Shown here in pieces: positions 44,954 to 53,229 of a stretch of DNA of 64,000 bases (its first letter is position 1; each line of letters starts with the position of its first letter). The notes beneath the pieces were generated by a model. The model saw only the letters and a list, made by a program, of their open reading frames with translations. It ran no database searches and was not told the DNA's origin. Origin of the DNA: Kerstersia gyiorum (GTDB lineage Bacteria > Pseudomonadota > Gammaproteobacteria > Burkholderiales > Burkholderiaceae_B); the NCBI RefSeq assembly GCF_004216755.1, contig NZ_SGWZ01000003.1, forward strand, positions 124,001 to 188,000, given 5' to 3'. The translations under genes and the position numbers were made by a program.

Positions 44954-45661
44954 TTAAACGTTGCTCAGTGCGTAAGCTGCTTTCGTTCGAAGTTGTTCGA
45001 TTTTCTTAGCCAGGGACCATGCCGCCATTTCCTGCTGATCATTTTCGAACTTATCTAGATGATCCCAGTAGTCACGATGGTGAGCCTTATTGGGCGATTC
45101 AATGATGTCTTCCAGGATGGCTGAAAGTCGCTGAAGTGCTGACTTCCTTCGGTAGATTTCTACTACATCTAAGGCAGCCAATTCGGATGTCAGTTGAGCA
45201 TTTACTGCATCGTTATCGCGGTTGAGGGCGATGCACCATTGGCCGTGCGCAAGCTTGTTCCTCAAGAGGCTGGGATCAAAGATGAACTCCTCAATAAAAC
45301 GCTGAAGCCGTTGCTTTACGTTGGGCCCATGGCTGCCTTTTGCACCCTGGACACTACGCATAGCAAGCTCGACACATTTGATCCATCCTTCTTTCACACC
45401 GCCAGCCTTTGTGGCGACTTTCACTTGTTGGATTTCGTCGAGGGTTAAACCTTTTGGTGTGTGCAGAATCTTCGAGAAAAGAGCCTCAGCGAGGGCGCAG
45501 TAGATAAGTGCGAGAACCTTAGTGTTGACGTGAACCGCAACATTGTTACTCGTTAACAGAAGAGCATTCAATTGACGGTTAATATGCCTCCAAGAGCGCT
45601 CCAGCTCTTGCGCATTCTTAGTCTGAGCGCGAAACACGTCCACGCGCTGCTGTTCTTGCAT
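44954..45661 (-). CDS. HEPN-like protein with RNxxxH motif
   Basis: 235 residues, almost entirely helical. The segment SLLRNKLAHGQWCIALNRDN holds the classical HEPN ribonuclease motif Arg-Asn-x-x-x-His. ALIYCALAEALFSKILHTPK and the preceding region form the other helices. HEPN proteins with this motif cleave RNA in toxin, CRISPR and Abi systems. No MNT partner is adjacent. Together with the Abi_C-type gene it forms a short defence cluster. Confidence 0.75.
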   Translation of the reverse strand: MQEQQRVDVFRAQTKNAQELERSWRHINRQLNALLLTSNNVAVHVNTKVLALIYCALAEALFSKILHTPKGLTLDEIQQVKVATKAGGVKEGWIKCVELAMRSVQGAKGSHGPNVKQRLQRFIEEFIFDPSLLRNKLAHGQWCIALNRDNDAVNAQLTSELAALDVVEIYRRKSALQRLSAILEDIIESPNKAHHRDYWDHLDKFENDQQEMAAWSLAKKIEQLRTKAAYALSNV

Positions 45662-45700
45662 GCTTTCCTCGGTAGATAAAGGACACTAGGACAATGCCCT

Positions 45701-45773
45701 TTATCTACCCGGAATCGAACCGGGATTCCGGCCCCAAAAGAGCCGGTGCCTTACCAAATTAGGCGATAGATCC
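45701..45773 (-). tRNA. tRNA-like gene, Gln-like body with odd anticodon arm
   Basis: A 73-base cloverleaf on the minus strand. The D arm is GCC...GGTAA-GGC, and the T arm CCCGG-TTCGATT-CCGGG is perfect. The body resembles tRNA-Gln. The anticodon arm has 19 bases (CCGGCT-CTTTTGG-GGCCGG, 6+7+6), and the best-paired fold puts TTT at the anticodon. The acceptor pairs at only five of seven positions (GGATCTA with TAGATAA), and no CCA follows. It may be a mobile-element tRNA, a decayed tRNA or a tRNA mimic. Confidence 0.55.
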
Positions 45774-45939
45774 ATGTGCATTGTGCCACGGCGAACGTCC
45801 GTTTTTCAAGCAGTCTAACGTGCTATGGATCGTCCGCTTCTGGCCGATAACAGACACTGAACAGCAGCCACCACGGATTGATTGCATCAGCCCTGCAAAA
45901 ACTGGATACTAGCACCGTCGCAGAACCAACTGCGACCCG

Positions 45940-46150
45940 GGGTGAGAGCCGGGAACTACAGGCGGGACGAGACCGCCGCCTTTGCTGGCGGCTTTTTATC
46001 GTCCCGCGCCATTGCACGCCTGTCTACGGGCGGGCCTTGGCGGGGGTGCGCTTGCGCACGCCGGGTACCTGTAGCCGGTCTCTCAACCCTGTCTTGTGCC
46101 CGCCCACCCCGTTTGAGAGCGGGGTAGCGGGATAACCGCTACTACAGGAA
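45940..46150 (+). ncRNA. Candidate structured RNA or leader
   Basis: Nested complementary segments lie just before the gene at 46158. GCGGGACGA (45962-45970) pairs with TCGTCCCGC (45999-46007). Inside it GCCGCC pairs with GGCGGC and is followed by TTTTT (45975-45997). A longer-range match joins gagagccgggaactacagg (about 45943) to cctgtagccggtctctc (about 46068). Further small hairpins, GTGCGC/GCGCAC and GTAGCGG/CCGCTAC, follow. The layout suggests an attenuator-like leader or an independent RNA. Confidence 0.4.
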
Positions 46151-46157
46151 GTGCATC

Positions 46158-46505
46158 ATGGCTACAAACCCAAAGGCTGGCCGTTCGCGCCAGGAACCAA
46201 GTCATGCCGAGCAATCTGGCCCCTATGACTTCACCTCCCTGCCATTTGTCTACCGTCCCAAGCGTGGCTTCAAGAATGCCAGCAACTGGAAGGTGAAACC
46301 CACTGACAACTACGCGCTGGCGCTGCATTACGGCGAGTGGTATGCCGCAGAATTCATGCGGTATTTGCGATCCGACCCGAGCCGGGCGGGCGGCAACTCC
46401 CTGGGGCTGATTGCCGCCGCCATCGACTACCAGGATAAGTCAGGCGCTTCCGGGTACTGGGTTGGCTTCTTCTCGCATCTGGAACGAGTGCTGTGCCAGC
46501 GATAG
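46158..46505 (+). CDS. Hypothetical island protein
   Basis: 115 residues, MATNPKAGRSRQEPSHAEQS; well preceded by AGGAAG. A central aromatic-rich part (YDFTSLPFVYRPKRGFKNAS, LALHYGEWYAAEFMRYLRSD) and no membrane segment. I do not recognise the family. It converges on the integrase gene at 46528 and follows the structured region, which may regulate it. Confidence 0.65.
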   Translation: MATNPKAGRSRQEPSHAEQSGPYDFTSLPFVYRPKRGFKNASNWKVKPTDNYALALHYGEWYAAEFMRYLRSDPSRAGGNSLGLIAAAIDYQDKSGASGYWVGFFSHLERVLCQR

Positions 46506-46527
46506 CCCACGCGTTTGGATGCCCGAC

Positions 46528-47439
46528 TCAGCGCCCCAGATAAGTCACCGTGATCTGCAAGCGCTTGTGCCCAAGCTCCTCACTGATCTGCTGACGGGCC
46601 TGGGCATCGCGTTCCTCCTGCTCTGGCGTCAGCACATCGCTCACCGGCCCACCCGCGGCAGGAGCTTTCCACCCTGTCAGCATTTCATAGCGCATCTGTG
46701 CATACCTATGACGCAAACCGTGCATCTTGCTCAGTCCTGCCGCCTTGCATTGGCCATCGTAGACGTGCTGCTGCTGGATGTAGCGCTTCTCAGTCGGGAT
46801 CAATGAATTGTTCCCAACCATCTGGTGGGCACGGTTCAGCACCTCTCGCTGGGAAGCGGTAAGGATGGGCACTTCCCTGTCCTTCCCTCCTTTGGTCCAT
46901 GACGATTTCAGCATCAGCCTGTCGCCACGGTCTGCATAGCTGGGGCTGAACTTGATGCACTCCTGGCGACGCAGCCCAAAAGCCGCTTGCAGTTCCAGGC
47001 TCATGCGGACATAGGGATCGGTGACGGCATCAAGTCGATGATCCAAGACCTGCGCTTTGCTGACATTGGTGACGAAGCGCCGATCAGGAATACCCAACTG
47101 CGAGTTGTCGGCAGCAATGATGCCGCCTTTGCCGATCTTTTCAGCCCACCAGCGCAAATGCGCCATGCGGTTCTTCAGCGTCCCGGCGGACAAGCCTTCG
47201 GCCTGCCAACGGTCCAGCAATGCCTGCACATGCTTTCCTTTGAGGGACGTCGCCTTCATTTGGCGGAAACCGGCTTCCTTCAACTGGCGGGCCACCAGCG
47301 TCAAGGAACGTCGGCGGTCTGCCTGGGTGGTCAAGCTGCCATCCCGATTGCGTCGGCAAAGTTGTTTGAGAGTCCAGGTCAAGTCGTCCATGGTGTTCCT
47401 GTTCAGCGAGTTTTCGAAGGTGTATTCCTGAGTCGTCAT
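46528..47439 (-). CDS. Tyrosine recombinase (Integrase_1-type), second integrase
   Basis: 303 residues. The N-terminal SAM-like core-binding region (MDDLTWTLKQLCRRNRDGSL, LKGKHVQALLDRWQAEGLSA) precedes a catalytic domain. Its residues are Arg in AAFGLRRQECIKF, HGLRHRYAQM (His-x-x-Arg), LGHKRLQITVTYLGR with the last His/Lys, and the nucleophilic Tyr four residues from the end. The family is found inside ICE-type islands and often not next to a tRNA. It may belong to an element nested in the tRNA-Gly island. Confidence 0.85.
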   Translation of the reverse strand: MTTQEYTFENSLNRNTMDDLTWTLKQLCRRNRDGSLTTQADRRRSLTLVARQLKEAGFRQMKATSLKGKHVQALLDRWQAEGLSAGTLKNRMAHLRWWAEKIGKGGIIAADNSQLGIPDRRFVTNVSKAQVLDHRLDAVTDPYVRMSLELQAAFGLRRQECIKFSPSYADRGDRLMLKSSWTKGGKDREVPILTASQREVLNRAHQMVGNNSLIPTEKRYIQQQHVYDGQCKAAGLSKMHGLRHRYAQMRYEMLTGWKAPAAGGPVSDVLTPEQEERDAQARQQISEELGHKRLQITVTYLGR

Positions 47440-48151
47440 GCGATTAATGTTGTTGCCAACTCGCGCAAAGCGAGATGCCCTGAAGGGCCAAGTGCTTGGT
47501 GCTCAGATCACCAATTGCCTCGAATGAGGCATCCGCCTTGCTTCCTGTGGGAAGGCCGGACGGAGGAACGGAAAGGGACAAATACGGAAAAGAAAAAATG
47601 GCTGATTAGCTTGGATGAACCTCCTTGAAAGAATGGGGAAAACAACGGGTAGCGCCGCCAGGAAATAGTGGGCGGACGTAGGGACGCCTGAGCGATATAT
47701 CGCGAGGGAAATGAGGTCAAATAGACCGATGGAAAACTGCGGCTCAACCCTGTAACAGGGACGATGCGCGAACGAGCCTTGGCGCATCTGGGAGGCTCCA
47801 TCCTCATGGACGGGCACGCTGGGAGCCTTGTGCCCTGGATGCCGGTTGGGTACGGCGGCGCAGTGCGATAGACGCATCAGCACTGCACCAGTTGCCGGTG
47901 TTCAAACCCGCCGGCAGGTGACTGCACGGACAGTATCTGCCCCCATCATCATGTGGGCCAGACTTAATGCGATACGCGGCACACCCGCATTGTTGCTGCA
48001 CCTCGCGCCGTCGTCACTGCGGTGGGCAGTGACGACGGCGTCGCATATGCTGGTATCCAGGATGGTGCAGTTTGGATGCCTGTGGCTACCGCAAATATCA
48101 GCATGTGCCGCCTCCTCTGGCACGCAGCCGCCAGCGCAAGGCCACACGCTG
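47440..48151 (-). other. Intergenic region of nested element
   Basis: About 700 bases without a gene I can support; frames on both strands lack domains and starts. It contains the perfect inverted repeat at 48006-48040, listed separately. Confidence 0.4.
48006..48040 (+). repeat. Perfect 15-bp inverted repeat
   Basis: CGCCGTCGTCACTGC, a 5-base loop GGTGG, then GCAGTGACGACGGCG. There is no T run, so it is not a typical terminator. It lies 111 bases downstream of the end of the STY4528-like gene and could be a protein-binding site or a single-strand origin-type hairpin. Confidence 0.75.
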
Positions 48152-49273
48152 TCAAGCGTGGGCATGGCACGTTCCTTTCTGCGGCTGAATACCCAAAGCG
48201 TCCTTAATCTGCGCCAGGTACATCCTGGCCACCTCCGGTGAAGCAGGAGGCTGCGATTCCGTTTGCAGCACCGTCGGAACAGACCTCATGGTGCCCGTTG
48301 CTGCAGGCTGCTTCGGCTGTGCCGCCCACAACCGGAACTCCCCCTGGATCGCCTTGCGGATCAAGCCAAACAAGTAGGCAGCAGGTTTAAGCACCTTCCC
48401 GAGCACACAACGCGCAGACCACTCATCAAGCACCTGCTGACGCTGCGGGTGTGCCAGCCGCTGCAGACGGTAAAGCGCATCGTGTTGCTGATTCAGCACC
48501 AATGCCTGGAAGCGTTCGGGCAAACGTAGATCACCCATGCCAGGGTCTGAGCGCTCTCCGCGCACACGCAATACGTACGTACTTTTTTTAATAAAACTAC
48601 TACGTACTTTACTGTTCGGTGCATCAGGTTCACGCCGATCTTCCGAACCACGATCTGCCGTTTCAGCGACGTCGGACGCTGCTGATGAACCGGAGTCATC
48701 ACTTCCGCTCGGTCCATCATCGGGCGTTTGCAAACCCAACTGCTGAGCACGCATGCGCAACGCGATAGGCATCTGCTTCAACAGACTTACGTCGGCGGCA
48801 ACTTCCGTGAGAACACTCAGGGCAATCTGGCGCACAGCAGTGCTGGCATGGGAAAAGGATTGCTCCAGCAAATCGGTCCACGTCAGATCCAGTTCGCAGG
48901 CGGTTCGGATGGGCAACGGTGCCAAGTGAACGGTGTAGTGATTGGTGGAAAGATGGCCCGTCAACGGGTTGCGGACATGGGCGTCAATGTGAATCCAGCG
49001 CGTCAGGCGCAGCACGGTCAAGGTACGGGCCACCGTCTCGCGTGAAGCTTGTGGGTTGTCGGGCACGCAGGCCAAGAACTGGCGCAGTTGCGTGTAGCTG
49101 ATCCCCGTGACATTTCCATCCGCATTGGCACTGGCGTGCAGCACCATCCAGGCGTTACGCTCCAGCGGCATCAGCCGCTTGTCGAGCAACAAAGCCGTGG
49201 GAACGGCAGGCAGAAGAGGAATATCGTCAGGGGTGTTGCTCCTGGCAACAGCTTGAGTACGGGAAATCATCAT
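48152..49273 (-). CDS. STY4528-family island replication/maintenance protein
   Basis: 373 residues from MMISRTQAVARSNTPDDIPL; the frame is open further upstream to 49369. The N-terminal half reads like a replication-initiator winged-helix protein (ALLLDKRLMPLERNAWMVLH, RETVARTLTVLRLTRWIHID). A Ser/Asp-rich linker follows (about 215-245), and a C-terminal helical region (RQQVLDEWSARCVLGKVLKP). The family is named from pathogenicity-island proteins. This is the only full copy in the window. Broken relatives lie at 13686-14465 and 18790-19126, and a further 5'-flank trace at about 52230-52320. Confidence 0.8.
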   Translation of the reverse strand: MMISRTQAVARSNTPDDIPLLPAVPTALLLDKRLMPLERNAWMVLHASANADGNVTGISYTQLRQFLACVPDNPQASRETVARTLTVLRLTRWIHIDAHVRNPLTGHLSTNHYTVHLAPLPIRTACELDLTWTDLLEQSFSHASTAVRQIALSVLTEVAADVSLLKQMPIALRMRAQQLGLQTPDDGPSGSDDSGSSAASDVAETADRGSEDRREPDAPNSKVRSSFIKKSTYVLRVRGERSDPGMGDLRLPERFQALVLNQQHDALYRLQRLAHPQRQQVLDEWSARCVLGKVLKPAAYLFGLIRKAIQGEFRLWAAQPKQPAATGTMRSVPTVLQTESQPPASPEVARMYLAQIKDALGIQPQKGTCHAHA

Positions 49274-49475
49274 AGTGTTGTCTTTCAGGGATTGCGGCCC
49301 ATGGCCGGACAACTTCATGACAACAGATCCAAGGCTGCACAGCAGCAAACAATCCGAACTTTGACGCAACCGTATTTCTTACCCTGCAGGGCATGCATGC
49401 CTGCAGATTACCCATACTCATGCACAACGTGGCGATTTCCGAACAAGACGCCCCACCGATTTTTGTTTAAAGACA

Positions 49476-49961
49476 TTAGGCCAATTCAGTACTTCGATCA
49501 CGCCTTACCCTACCGCCACGCCTGGGAAGCAAGGCCTTGTTCATCGCATGCAACAAGGGAGCGTCACTAGCGATATTAATGAAGAACTGTGGAGGGTGAA
49601 AATTGCCCGAAACGTCTCGCAGCTTGTCCAGTGGAATTGGCGACGATAGCTTCATGGGATCAGTCAAGCCAAGTGCAAATGCTTTTGGCAAGCCGGAAAA
49701 ATATTCAAAGAACTCTTGACGTCGAAGACCAGAAACCGCCCCAAAACGTTTCCACAGCGTACTAGGCGCGAGAGTGTACAGATCAGTGACCTTGGCACAT
49801 CCAACCACGCTACCCACCGGCATCTTCACATAGATCCAGACAGTTGCGCCGATGGAAACGTTCATCGGCCTGCGTCGAAGTTCAACGGTTTTCGTACCAT
49901 CAAAAATCCCATTTGCATAACGCTCTTCAAGAGAGATTAGGAAGTTATGCGGGGTAATCAT
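49476..49961 (-). CDS. ASCH/PUA-like domain protein of GNAT-PIN operon
   Basis: 161 residues from MITPHNFLISLEERYANGIF; earlier in-frame ATGs lie inside the upstream gene. ISLEERYANGIFDGTKTVEL, RRRPMNVSIGATVWIYVKMP and VGSVVGCAKVTDLYTLAPST follow the ASCH pattern: a start strand with a Lys/Glu pair, then a beta-barrel that binds RNA or modified nucleotides. It overlaps the preceding gene by 17 bases. I infer a nucleic-acid-sensing or antitoxin-like role. Confidence 0.65.
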   Translation of the reverse strand: MITPHNFLISLEERYANGIFDGTKTVELRRRPMNVSIGATVWIYVKMPVGSVVGCAKVTDLYTLAPSTLWKRFGAVSGLRRQEFFEYFSGLPKAFALGLTDPMKLSSPIPLDKLRDVSGNFHPPQFFINIASDAPLLHAMNKALLPRRGGRVRRDRSTELA

Positions 49962-50568
49962 GCGGAAATCCTTCAAGAAGTATGTTTTCGATCTGCTCGG
50001 ATGTGATGATGCGACTTGTTCGTAGCTGATTCGCTTCGCCACAGCCAAATTTCTTGAGGCTTTCCAACGGTACCGGATTTTTCATTTTCATCAAATTATC
50101 GAAGACGACTACGGTCTTGATTTTCGATTTTCCAATCGCATCGAGGTCACTAACTTCCAACACTGATCTGTCCAAGTCACCCTTATCGACCGCGCCCTCT
50201 GCGCGCAGGTAGGCGTTGATCACCCTCGCCACTGCCACTACAGCCTTCAGTCCTTTTTTACGAGTCGATTCATAGAAGAACATTAGGCTCCCGCGCTTGA
50301 ACGATTTCAGCGTCCTTGGCGCACTCAAGTAATGGCGCTGCTGGAAAAGCAAGGCTTTGGAGTGGGCGAGTAATTGCATCTGATCCAGGTGATCAAGCAA
50401 GTGTTCAGCGTAATCACGTTGGATAGGCACGAGCACGCCGGGCCTGTCAGACATACAGATCAGCGTCGGAGAAAGTAAAGTTTCCAAAGCAAAGACTGTT
50501 AGATGTGTACGTTGACCATCAGGACGCGTCAATTCCACGTATTGATCGGCCGCTCGGAAAACTGGCAC
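49945..50568 (-). CDS. Second PUA/EVE-like protein of GNAT-PIN operon
   Basis: 207 residues, MPVFRAADQYVELTRPDGQR. The middle segment LKSFKRGSLMFFYESTRKKG followed by LKAVVAVARVINAYLRAEGA looks like an EVE/ASCH barrel, in which a strand ending in FYES leads to a regulator-like sheet. The C-terminus (NPVPLESLKKFGCGEANQLR, SRIITSEQIENILLEG) resembles the end of the neighbouring ASCH-like protein (PIPLDKLRDVSGNFHPPQFF). It overlaps both neighbours, by 40 bases with the GNAT-PIN gene. The family call is by eye and uncertain. Confidence 0.55.
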   Translation of the reverse strand: MPVFRAADQYVELTRPDGQRTHLTVFALETLLSPTLICMSDRPGVLVPIQRDYAEHLLDHLDQMQLLAHSKALLFQQRHYLSAPRTLKSFKRGSLMFFYESTRKKGLKAVVAVARVINAYLRAEGAVDKGDLDRSVLEVSDLDAIGKSKIKTVVVFDNLMKMKNPVPLESLKKFGCGEANQLRTSRIITSEQIENILLEGFPHDYPA

Positions 50569-52115
50569 GATGGTGGTAGCGTGATATCACTCACGGCCTG
50601 CAACTTGGCGCGAAGCTCTGACCAATTGCGAGGAAGGAGCACGCTGTGGAGCGAGACCTTATTCAACTCCCGAGCGTCATCCAAGCCAGTGAATCCAACC
50701 TCCAACGCCACCTCTCGAACAGAAGCTTGTCGTGGCGCGAGATTCAGCCGTACGCGCTGAATCTCTTCTCTAGCCCTTCCTAGTAGATGAGCGATCATTT
50801 GACGCGCAGCGTCCCGCGCACAGATCATGCGCTCATCCACAGCCAAGAAAGCATCACACGTTCCACCTCTGAGACTGCTAGGCCACATCAGATAGCCAAT
50901 GACTCTATGGTCTTCCAGCACAATAAAACGATGCCGAGCCCTACTAACTCCGTCGTCCGCAGCCCACAAAGTGGATTGATCAGCTACAGCTACACCCAGG
51001 TTGCAAAGCAATTCACGAACATCCGCTTCGCGCCCGGGTATGAGCTCTACTAATTCCAACGTGTCACGTGTGCTTGCAGCGACAGCGCTGGACCTGCTGT
51101 TGAGTTCACCAAGGATACTGAAGGCCGACGGAGAAAGGACTTCAATACCGTAGCGAAAACGCAGCATCGCTGACGCATTGCGAATCGCCCCATCGCTGGT
51201 GACTAAACCTGCTAGGTTATGATGAATTGCCGTTGCTAGATGCCGCAGATCGGAGAGATCATTAGCGGTCAATGCGCTCGCAGCGAAACGCTCAGGAAAG
51301 ACTAAGGGAGCGACCTCCTTGGTGAACTGCGCCATAACATCGTCGGAAGGCACGGCAAACTTCGGGAAGACCTGTCCTAGACCCTGCATGGGATCAGTCT
51401 TGCCATTCGTAGCAGATCGTTTTAGCTCGACGTCAAACTCAGTGCTCAGCGCGAGACGACATACGCCTAGACGTTCTAGCGCAAAAAGGTCTACAACATC
51501 CTGGTGACGCGCTCTACGCGGCCCAAGATCGAACATTACATTAAGGTCCAGAAGATAAAGCTTGGTCGCTGATGATGGTTCGACAGCGAGGCCTAGAGGA
51601 TCTCGGTGGCTCAGCCCGCTAGTCGCAAAAAGTTGTTGTGTCCGTAATTCGTGGCTACGCAAGACTAGGGTACGCCCCCTAGTCTTGCCTCCTGGCACAG
51701 TGCCATGCGCATAGAAATCCTGGCTTTGCCAGAACTCTTGCGAAGCGCGGAGATCTTCTGCAACCCGTGCACCAATCGAGATGTAGTTCAACGCACTCAA
51801 CTGGTCTTTGAGCGCATTTAGCAGAGATTTGGCAATTCCGTGCCGACGGTGACCCGGATTTACATGAATCTGCATGATGTGCCCACGAGGGAAAGTGCTG
51901 GCGAACAATAAATGTCCCGCGTATTGAATCTCGTCAGCCCCGCGAACAATCGCCACAATGAGTCGTTCGCTGATAGCAGCCTCTTCATAGACCTTGAAGG
52001 GAAACCATCCCAATGCCGGGCGGTCGCTTTCAGCGGCATCAACTACCTGCCTCACGTACGGCAGGACGTCCTGCCGTTTCAGAAGCAACTCCACTGAGAG
52101 CTGTTGGATATTCAT
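50529..52115 (-). CDS. GNAT-PIN-GNAT fusion protein
   Basis: 528 residues with three modules. Residues 1-150 are a GNAT acetyltransferase with the acetyl-CoA loop GHRRHGIAKSLL (88-99). Residues 185-330 look like a PIN ribonuclease: LYLLDLNVMFDL with D190 and D196, E226 in LSTEFDVEL, D286 or D289, and D308 in GLVTSDGAIRN. Residues 345-515 look like a second, more divergent GNAT domain (RFIVLEDHRVIGYLMW, REVALEVGFTGLDDARELNK). GNAT and PIN are both toxin folds, so a single effector joining them, followed by two overlapping PUA-like genes, is an unusual candidate defence or TA operon. Confidence 0.75.
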   Translation of the reverse strand: MNIQQLSVELLLKRQDVLPYVRQVVDAAESDRPALGWFPFKVYEEAAISERLIVAIVRGADEIQYAGHLLFASTFPRGHIMQIHVNPGHRRHGIAKSLLNALKDQLSALNYISIGARVAEDLRASQEFWQSQDFYAHGTVPGGKTRGRTLVLRSHELRTQQLFATSGLSHRDPLGLAVEPSSATKLYLLDLNVMFDLGPRRARHQDVVDLFALERLGVCRLALSTEFDVELKRSATNGKTDPMQGLGQVFPKFAVPSDDVMAQFTKEVAPLVFPERFAASALTANDLSDLRHLATAIHHNLAGLVTSDGAIRNASAMLRFRYGIEVLSPSAFSILGELNSRSSAVAASTRDTLELVELIPGREADVRELLCNLGVAVADQSTLWAADDGVSRARHRFIVLEDHRVIGYLMWPSSLRGGTCDAFLAVDERMICARDAARQMIAHLLGRAREEIQRVRLNLAPRQASVREVALEVGFTGLDDARELNKVSLHSVLLPRNWSELRAKLQAVSDITLPPSCQFSERPINTWN

Positions 52116-52229
52116 GCGGTATGCACTCCATCTGTATCGGATGATGGATGCAACTGTAACAAATTCGTTGCATTGACTCAGCTAGGTTGAGGCGTCTGCA
52201 GCACAAAAACCTCATGCATCCCATGACTG

Positions 52230-52320
52230 GGCCGCTTCATGACAACCGATCAAACTGCGTGAGGCATCAAACAATCCGAACTCCGGTGCAACGTGTCCTG
52301 GCGCTCTTTCGACATAACCT
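52230..52320 (+). repeat. Remnant of STY4528 gene 5' flank
   Basis: The bases catgacaaccgatcaa followed by caaacaatccgaactccgg match the 5' flanks of the three STY4528-like copies (near 14510, 19170 and 49320). No coding part of the gene remains. The rest of 52116-52407 holds no other gene. Confidence 0.6.
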
Positions 52321-52407
52321 GGCCATCAAAGTTCGAAGAAGGGCACGTTAGTCATTTGTGCTAACATAGCCAACAAATAGCAATTTCATCGCACACTGGA
52401 GGTTCCC

Positions 52408-52686
52408 ATGACCGCAACAACAATGCGTTCCGGACGCATCGGTTTTCGGGTGCTCCCGCAGCAAGAAGCCGTGCTGCGGCGAGCCGCCGAAGCCAGCCAC
52501 AAGTCCTTGACCGACTTCATCCTTGACAGTGCCTACCAGGCCGCCGAGCAAACCCTGCTGGATCAACGCCTGTTCTTGGTTGCGGGTAGCCAATCTCAGG
52601 CTCTGCTGGATTTGCTCGACCGGCCAGCACAGGTCAATGAAGGTCTTCAGAGCCTGTTCTCTCGCACTGCGCCGTGGGATCGCTAA
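52408..52686 (+). CDS. DUF1778 antitoxin (TacA-like), copy 2
   Basis: 92 residues, almost the same as the copy at 9970 (for example RIGFRVLPQQEAVLRRAAEA identical). GGAGG precedes the ATG. It overlaps the acetyltransferase toxin by 13 bases. The two copies share their upstream sequence as well (tgtgctaacatagccaac, then aaatagcaatttcatc), so the whole module, promoter included, was duplicated or exchanged. Confidence 0.9.
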   Translation: MTATTMRSGRIGFRVLPQQEAVLRRAAEASHKSLTDFILDSAYQAAEQTLLDQRLFLVAGSQSQALLDLLDRPAQVNEGLQSLFSRTAPWDR

Positions 52687-53198
52687 TACATCTGACAGCG
52701 CCACAGGCGCTGGATGCCAGCCATATCCTCGACGAGTTCGATTGCGGCAAGGACAGCATGAACGAGTGGCTAACTCGACATGCTAGCCAAGCACAAGCCA
52801 GCGGCTCCGCCAAGACTTATGTAGTCGCGCACAATCGGGATCCGCGTGTCGTTGGCTACTACAGCCTCACCGTAGGTCAAATCGACACGCTGGAAGCGCC
52901 CGAACGGGTGCGCCGGGGCATGGGCAGCTACCCCATTCCTGTGGTAATTCTGGCGCGGCTGGCGGTCGCACGGCAGTTGCATGGACAGGGGCTAGGCATC
53001 GGGCTGCTGCAAGACGCGATCCGTCGCACCGTGGCGATTTCCGAACAGGCGGGAGTACGGGCTCTGTTGACGCATCCTATTGACGCAACAGCCGAACGGT
53101 TCTACCTGCGCTTCGGCTTTGAAGCCTCACCTGTACGTGAACAGCAACTGCTGCTTCTACTCAAGGACGCACGCAAGCTGCTGCTGTCGAAGCCTTGA
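52674..53198 (+). CDS. GNAT acetyltransferase toxin (TacT-like), copy 2
   Basis: 174 residues and complete, with LARLAVARQLHGQGLG and FYLRFGFEASP. It is the last gene before the right-end repeat of the second island. As a tRNA-acetylating toxin with its antitoxin it would act as an addiction module that stabilises the island. Confidence 0.9.
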   Translation: MGSLIHLTAPQALDASHILDEFDCGKDSMNEWLTRHASQAQASGSAKTYVVAHNRDPRVVGYYSLTVGQIDTLEAPERVRRGMGSYPIPVVILARLAVARQLHGQGLGIGLLQDAIRRTVAISEQAGVRALLTHPIDATAERFYLRFGFEASPVREQQLLLLLKDARKLLLSKP

Positions 53199-53229
53199 AG
53201 TACGCATGTTCTCCAACCGGATCAACACC

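Noticed and set aside
47503..47883. 126-codon minus-strand frame
   Set aside because: No domain, no ribosome-binding site, and proline/arginine-rich composition typical of a chance frame.
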